Shown here piece by piece: positions 61,704 to 64,000 of a stretch of 64,000 bases of DNA (its first letter is position 1; every line of letters starts with the position of its first letter). Under the pieces are notes generated by a model that searched no databases, was not told the origin of the DNA, and was given only the letters and a program-made list of their open reading frames with translations. This stretch comes from Enterobacter sichuanensis (GTDB taxonomy: Bacteria; Pseudomonadota; Gammaproteobacteria; Enterobacterales; Enterobacteriaceae). The position numbers and the translations under genes are program-made. Where the stretch lies: the NCBI RefSeq assembly GCF_002939185.1, contig NZ_POVL01000017.1, positions 18,593 to 82,592 of the forward strand, in the 5' to 3' direction.

Positions 61704-63977
61704 TTATTTATTGTCTTTTTTCTTGCCGAGCGTTGGCGTCTCGTCGAAGAAGTTCCACGGTTTAAGCAGGGTATGCACCCATTCCGTCGGCATGATCGGC
61801 CACTCCTCTGCGCGCGCCACGTGGGTGGTGCCGGTGGTCATCCAGACCACGTCATCCTGGTCGTTGAGCGACTCGTTATCTTTGCTGTACTGTCCCAGGC
61901 CCGTATCATGGATCGAGCGGTTAGGGAATTTCCCTTCCGGGTAGAGCTCATCCGGGTGGTAGCGGGTCACCCACAGCTGTTTGTCCATAAAGCTCAGGCG
62001 ATGGTAAATCCACTCGTCCGGGGCAAACGTCGCGCCGGTCGCCACCGGGTGCGTACCGCCCGCGTAAGGGATGATCTGATACGAGACCGGGTTGCCCATG
62101 CGGTTCTCTTTGCGGGTGTTGCTCAGCAGGCGAATAGTGCCTGGATCGAATTTCTGCGCCGCCTGCTGCTCGGTATCAATATCATACTGATTGATCTGCA
62201 TGGTGCTGGTGCGCGGGCCGCCGGCGGTATTCGGTTTCACTTCCGGATCCATGGCCACCAGCTTGTTGTTGATGCCATCCACATCCATATCCAGGCGGAA
62301 GTTATAGATGTGCTGGTGCGTGGTGCCCACGATGTTGTGATCGATCAGCGTGCCGTAACGGGTGTCGTCTTTGGCGGTAGCATCGTGCATGGTTTTCGCC
62401 TGCACGCCTTTCACCGCTTCGATTCCTGTCGCGCCAGCGTCAATGCCGATGGTGCCATTTTCATGGAACACCCAGTCGAAAATGTAATCGTAGTTGCCAA
62501 CGGTGCTCACCCAGCGCACCACCAGCTCGCGGCGCTCGGTGCTGACGTTAGGCTGGCCCATCTCCTGATGCTTGTATTCCGGCCCGGCGTAGCGTTCGAA
62601 AATGGCAATCGCGCGGGGGATCTCCATCGGCGCGCCGGTGTAATCCGGGATGGTTTCATTGAGCATCACGGCGTTGGACGGGACGTCTTTCCCGCGTACC
62701 AGCGGGGAGGTCAGGGTGCCCATACCGTAGTCGCCGGAGTCGAGATAGGCTTTAAAGTACCAGCCCACGTCCGGGTCGCCATACGGGACGATCATCCCGC
62801 CCAGGGAGCCCTGATACATAATCTGGCGCTTTTTGCCGTTGTCGTTATAGGTCACGGTCGAAATCATCGGGCCGACGCGGGAGTCGAGGCTCAGGTGGAA
62901 ATCCCAGTTCTGCCAGTGAACCCTGTCGCTGGTAATGGTGTAGTTTTTGCCTTCCGGTTCAGTAATGTCGAGCGGCTTTTTCGGCGTCTCTACCCGGTCG
63001 CGGCCATCGTAGGGGCGCGGGGTCATGGGCACCGGGATCACGGCGCCTTCTTCAATTTTCTGGATTTTTTTCTGCTCAAGATCCACCACGGCCACCAGGT
63101 TCTCAATCGGGTGCGCCCAGTAGTTGCCATCGCCGACATCGAGATAGCTCACCACTTTCAGCAGGCGATCTTCCTGCTTCAGACCGTCTTTACCGTCGAA
63201 ATAGCCCACGGTAAGCGGCGTGGTGATCACTTTTTTGGTGTCGGTAATGCCGTGTTTTTTCAGCACCTCAGCAAACTCGGTGCTCTCGTTGATGATCTGC
63301 TGCACTGCGGTGAAATCATCCAGCAGCACCATGCCGTGCGCGTCTTTCACCGGTTCCCAGCGCAGGATTTTTTTATCCTTCAGATCCACCACGCTTTCGA
63401 TAACGTGCTTTCCATCCAGCATCACGATCTTCGCCTGGCGGGGGGCATCCACTGGCGTGCCGTTAAGCACAAAGTCCCACACTTTGGCTTTCTCTGGCTC
63501 AGCGAGGGCAATCTGGGTGAAGCGGGTATTGGGTTTAAAATCCGCAGAGGTTTTCACAATCTCGACGGCCTGCTTAATTTCGTCCGCCGTTAACGCGTTT
63601 AACGGGTGAGGGCTTTTTTCAACTTGGAAGGTCTGGTCAAGACCGGACTGGAAAACATCGTTGATGAACCTGTCTGAAATAAAGGCTTTCTTGCCTTTCA
63701 TCACCACCGGCACCTCAAGCTTGAGGGTTTTGCCGTTGACGATGGCGGTTTTGGCACCCGGTTTGACCTTCACAAAGGCACCGTCTTTCGCAATGGTAAA
63801 CATCTGTGCGTAATCATCCCACTGAACGTCCGCGCCGAAGTCCTGTAGCGTTTTGTCCATCGGGACCATATGCGCCTCACTGCCGTGGGCGAAAACAGGG
63901 GATTGCCAGGCGCAACACAGCGCAACGGCCATGGCCAGTGCCGTTCTACGGGCAGAAAAAGAAGAATTGCTTCCCAT
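61704..63977 (-). CDS. tynA: Copper/TPQ primary amine oxidase TynA
   Basis: Periplasmic amine oxidase of 757 residues, the E. coli length. The signal peptide ends PVFA (about 30). Tyr496 in VGNYDYIFDW becomes the topaquinone cofactor, and copper His residues lie at HQHIYNFRLD and a late TTHVARAE. The N-terminal D1 domain is present. It oxidises phenylethylamine and tyramine to aldehydes, H2O2 and ammonia; FeaB then oxidises the aldehyde. The ATG at 63977 follows GAGGTC; an ATG four codons upstream would overlap that site. The FeaR site of tynA, if present, is outside the window. Confidence 0.96.
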   Translation of the reverse strand: MGSNSSFSARRTALAMAVALCCAWQSPVFAHGSEAHMVPMDKTLQDFGADVQWDDYAQMFTIAKDGAFVKVKPGAKTAIVNGKTLKLEVPVVMKGKKAFISDRFINDVFQSGLDQTFQVEKSPHPLNALTADEIKQAVEIVKTSADFKPNTRFTQIALAEPEKAKVWDFVLNGTPVDAPRQAKIVMLDGKHVIESVVDLKDKKILRWEPVKDAHGMVLLDDFTAVQQIINESTEFAEVLKKHGITDTKKVITTPLTVGYFDGKDGLKQEDRLLKVVSYLDVGDGNYWAHPIENLVAVVDLEQKKIQKIEEGAVIPVPMTPRPYDGRDRVETPKKPLDITEPEGKNYTITSDRVHWQNWDFHLSLDSRVGPMISTVTYNDNGKKRQIMYQGSLGGMIVPYGDPDVGWYFKAYLDSGDYGMGTLTSPLVRGKDVPSNAVMLNETIPDYTGAPMEIPRAIAIFERYAGPEYKHQEMGQPNVSTERRELVVRWVSTVGNYDYIFDWVFHENGTIGIDAGATGIEAVKGVQAKTMHDATAKDDTRYGTLIDHNIVGTTHQHIYNFRLDMDVDGINNKLVAMDPEVKPNTAGGPRTSTMQINQYDIDTEQQAAQKFDPGTIRLLSNTRKENRMGNPVSYQIIPYAGGTHPVATGATFAPDEWIYHRLSFMDKQLWVTRYHPDELYPEGKFPNRSIHDTGLGQYSKDNESLNDQDDVVWMTTGTTHVARAEEWPIMPTEWVHTLLKPWNFFDETPTLGKKKDNK

Positions 63978-64000
63978 CGTAGACCTCATCTTGTTGTGTT

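Noticed and set aside
61773..63593. 606-codon plus-strand ORF opposite tynA
   Set aside because: It lies wholly antisense to the well-conserved tynA gene; its His/Val-rich composition is what a reversed GC-rich gene gives.
1..64000. CRISPR arrays, tRNA or rRNA genes, intact IS elements, dif site
   Set aside because: I looked for regularly spaced repeats, cloverleaf or CCA ends, transposase frames with terminal repeats, and the XerCD dif core, and saw none convincing.

Overview
The window is 64 kb of a chromosome from the order Enterobacterales. Gene content and protein similarity point to Enterobacter or a close relative. Most proteins are near-identical in length and motif to Escherichia coli or Salmonella orthologues. 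The chromosomal rarA-oqxA-oqxB-oqxR efflux locus and the Salmonella-like clcB-osmVWXY block are typical of the Enterobacter/Klebsiella side of the family. Assignments rest on remembered family sequences; no database search was run. I saw no rRNA, tRNA, CRISPR array or intact insertion sequence.

Layout. (1) 1-2.6 kb: end of puuA and puuP (putrescine use). (2) 2.7-8.4 kb: ynfM, ynfL, mlc with its operator, bioD2 and clcB. (3) 8.4-11.9 kb: the osmVWXY osmoprotectant ABC transporter. (4) 12.1-18.6 kb: accessory metabolic and regulatory genes, namely an epimerase-like gene with a divergent MerR regulator, a DUF1275 membrane protein, a GST, a NepI-like MFS exporter, and a secreted hydrolase with a divergent LysR regulator. 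(5) 18.6-21.5 kb: an islet with a P1 C4/P4 CI-like antisense leader, an Icd/Ash-like short ORF, an unknown gene, an NTF2-like protein, an AT-rich 385-residue zinc-finger protein and a 71-residue ORF. (6) 21.5-27.5 kb: SOS gene yebG, then rarA-oqxAB-oqxR. (7) 27.6-33.7 kb: a two-component system divergent from a MipA/OmpV protein, a gene remnant, a small zinc protein and a SulP transporter. (8) 33.7-49.1 kb: dmsD, ynfE, ynfD, ynfC, speG, ynfB, ynfA, rspAB, ydfJ, ydfI, ydfZ, rspR, ydfG and dcp. This is the E. coli order, but without the Qin prophage and without ynfF/G/H. (9) 49.4-64 kb: a GGDEF-EAL protein, an MFS protein, ldhA, ydbH-ynbE-ydbL, feaR, feaB, a diguanylate cyclase and tynA.

Functional themes are amine catabolism at both ends (Puu pathway; TynA-FeaB with FeaR), anaerobic or terminus-region metabolism (ynfE/dmsD, ydfZ with a class-II FNR site, ldhA), stress and efflux (OsmVWXY, OqxAB, YebG, SpeG), envelope lipid transport (YdbH-YnbE) and c-di-GMP signalling. 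The most unusual signals are a 15-bp perfect inverted repeat that would bury the ynfE ribosome-binding site, the antisense-type leader near 18.7 kb, and the AT-rich gene at 19.95-21.1 kb.
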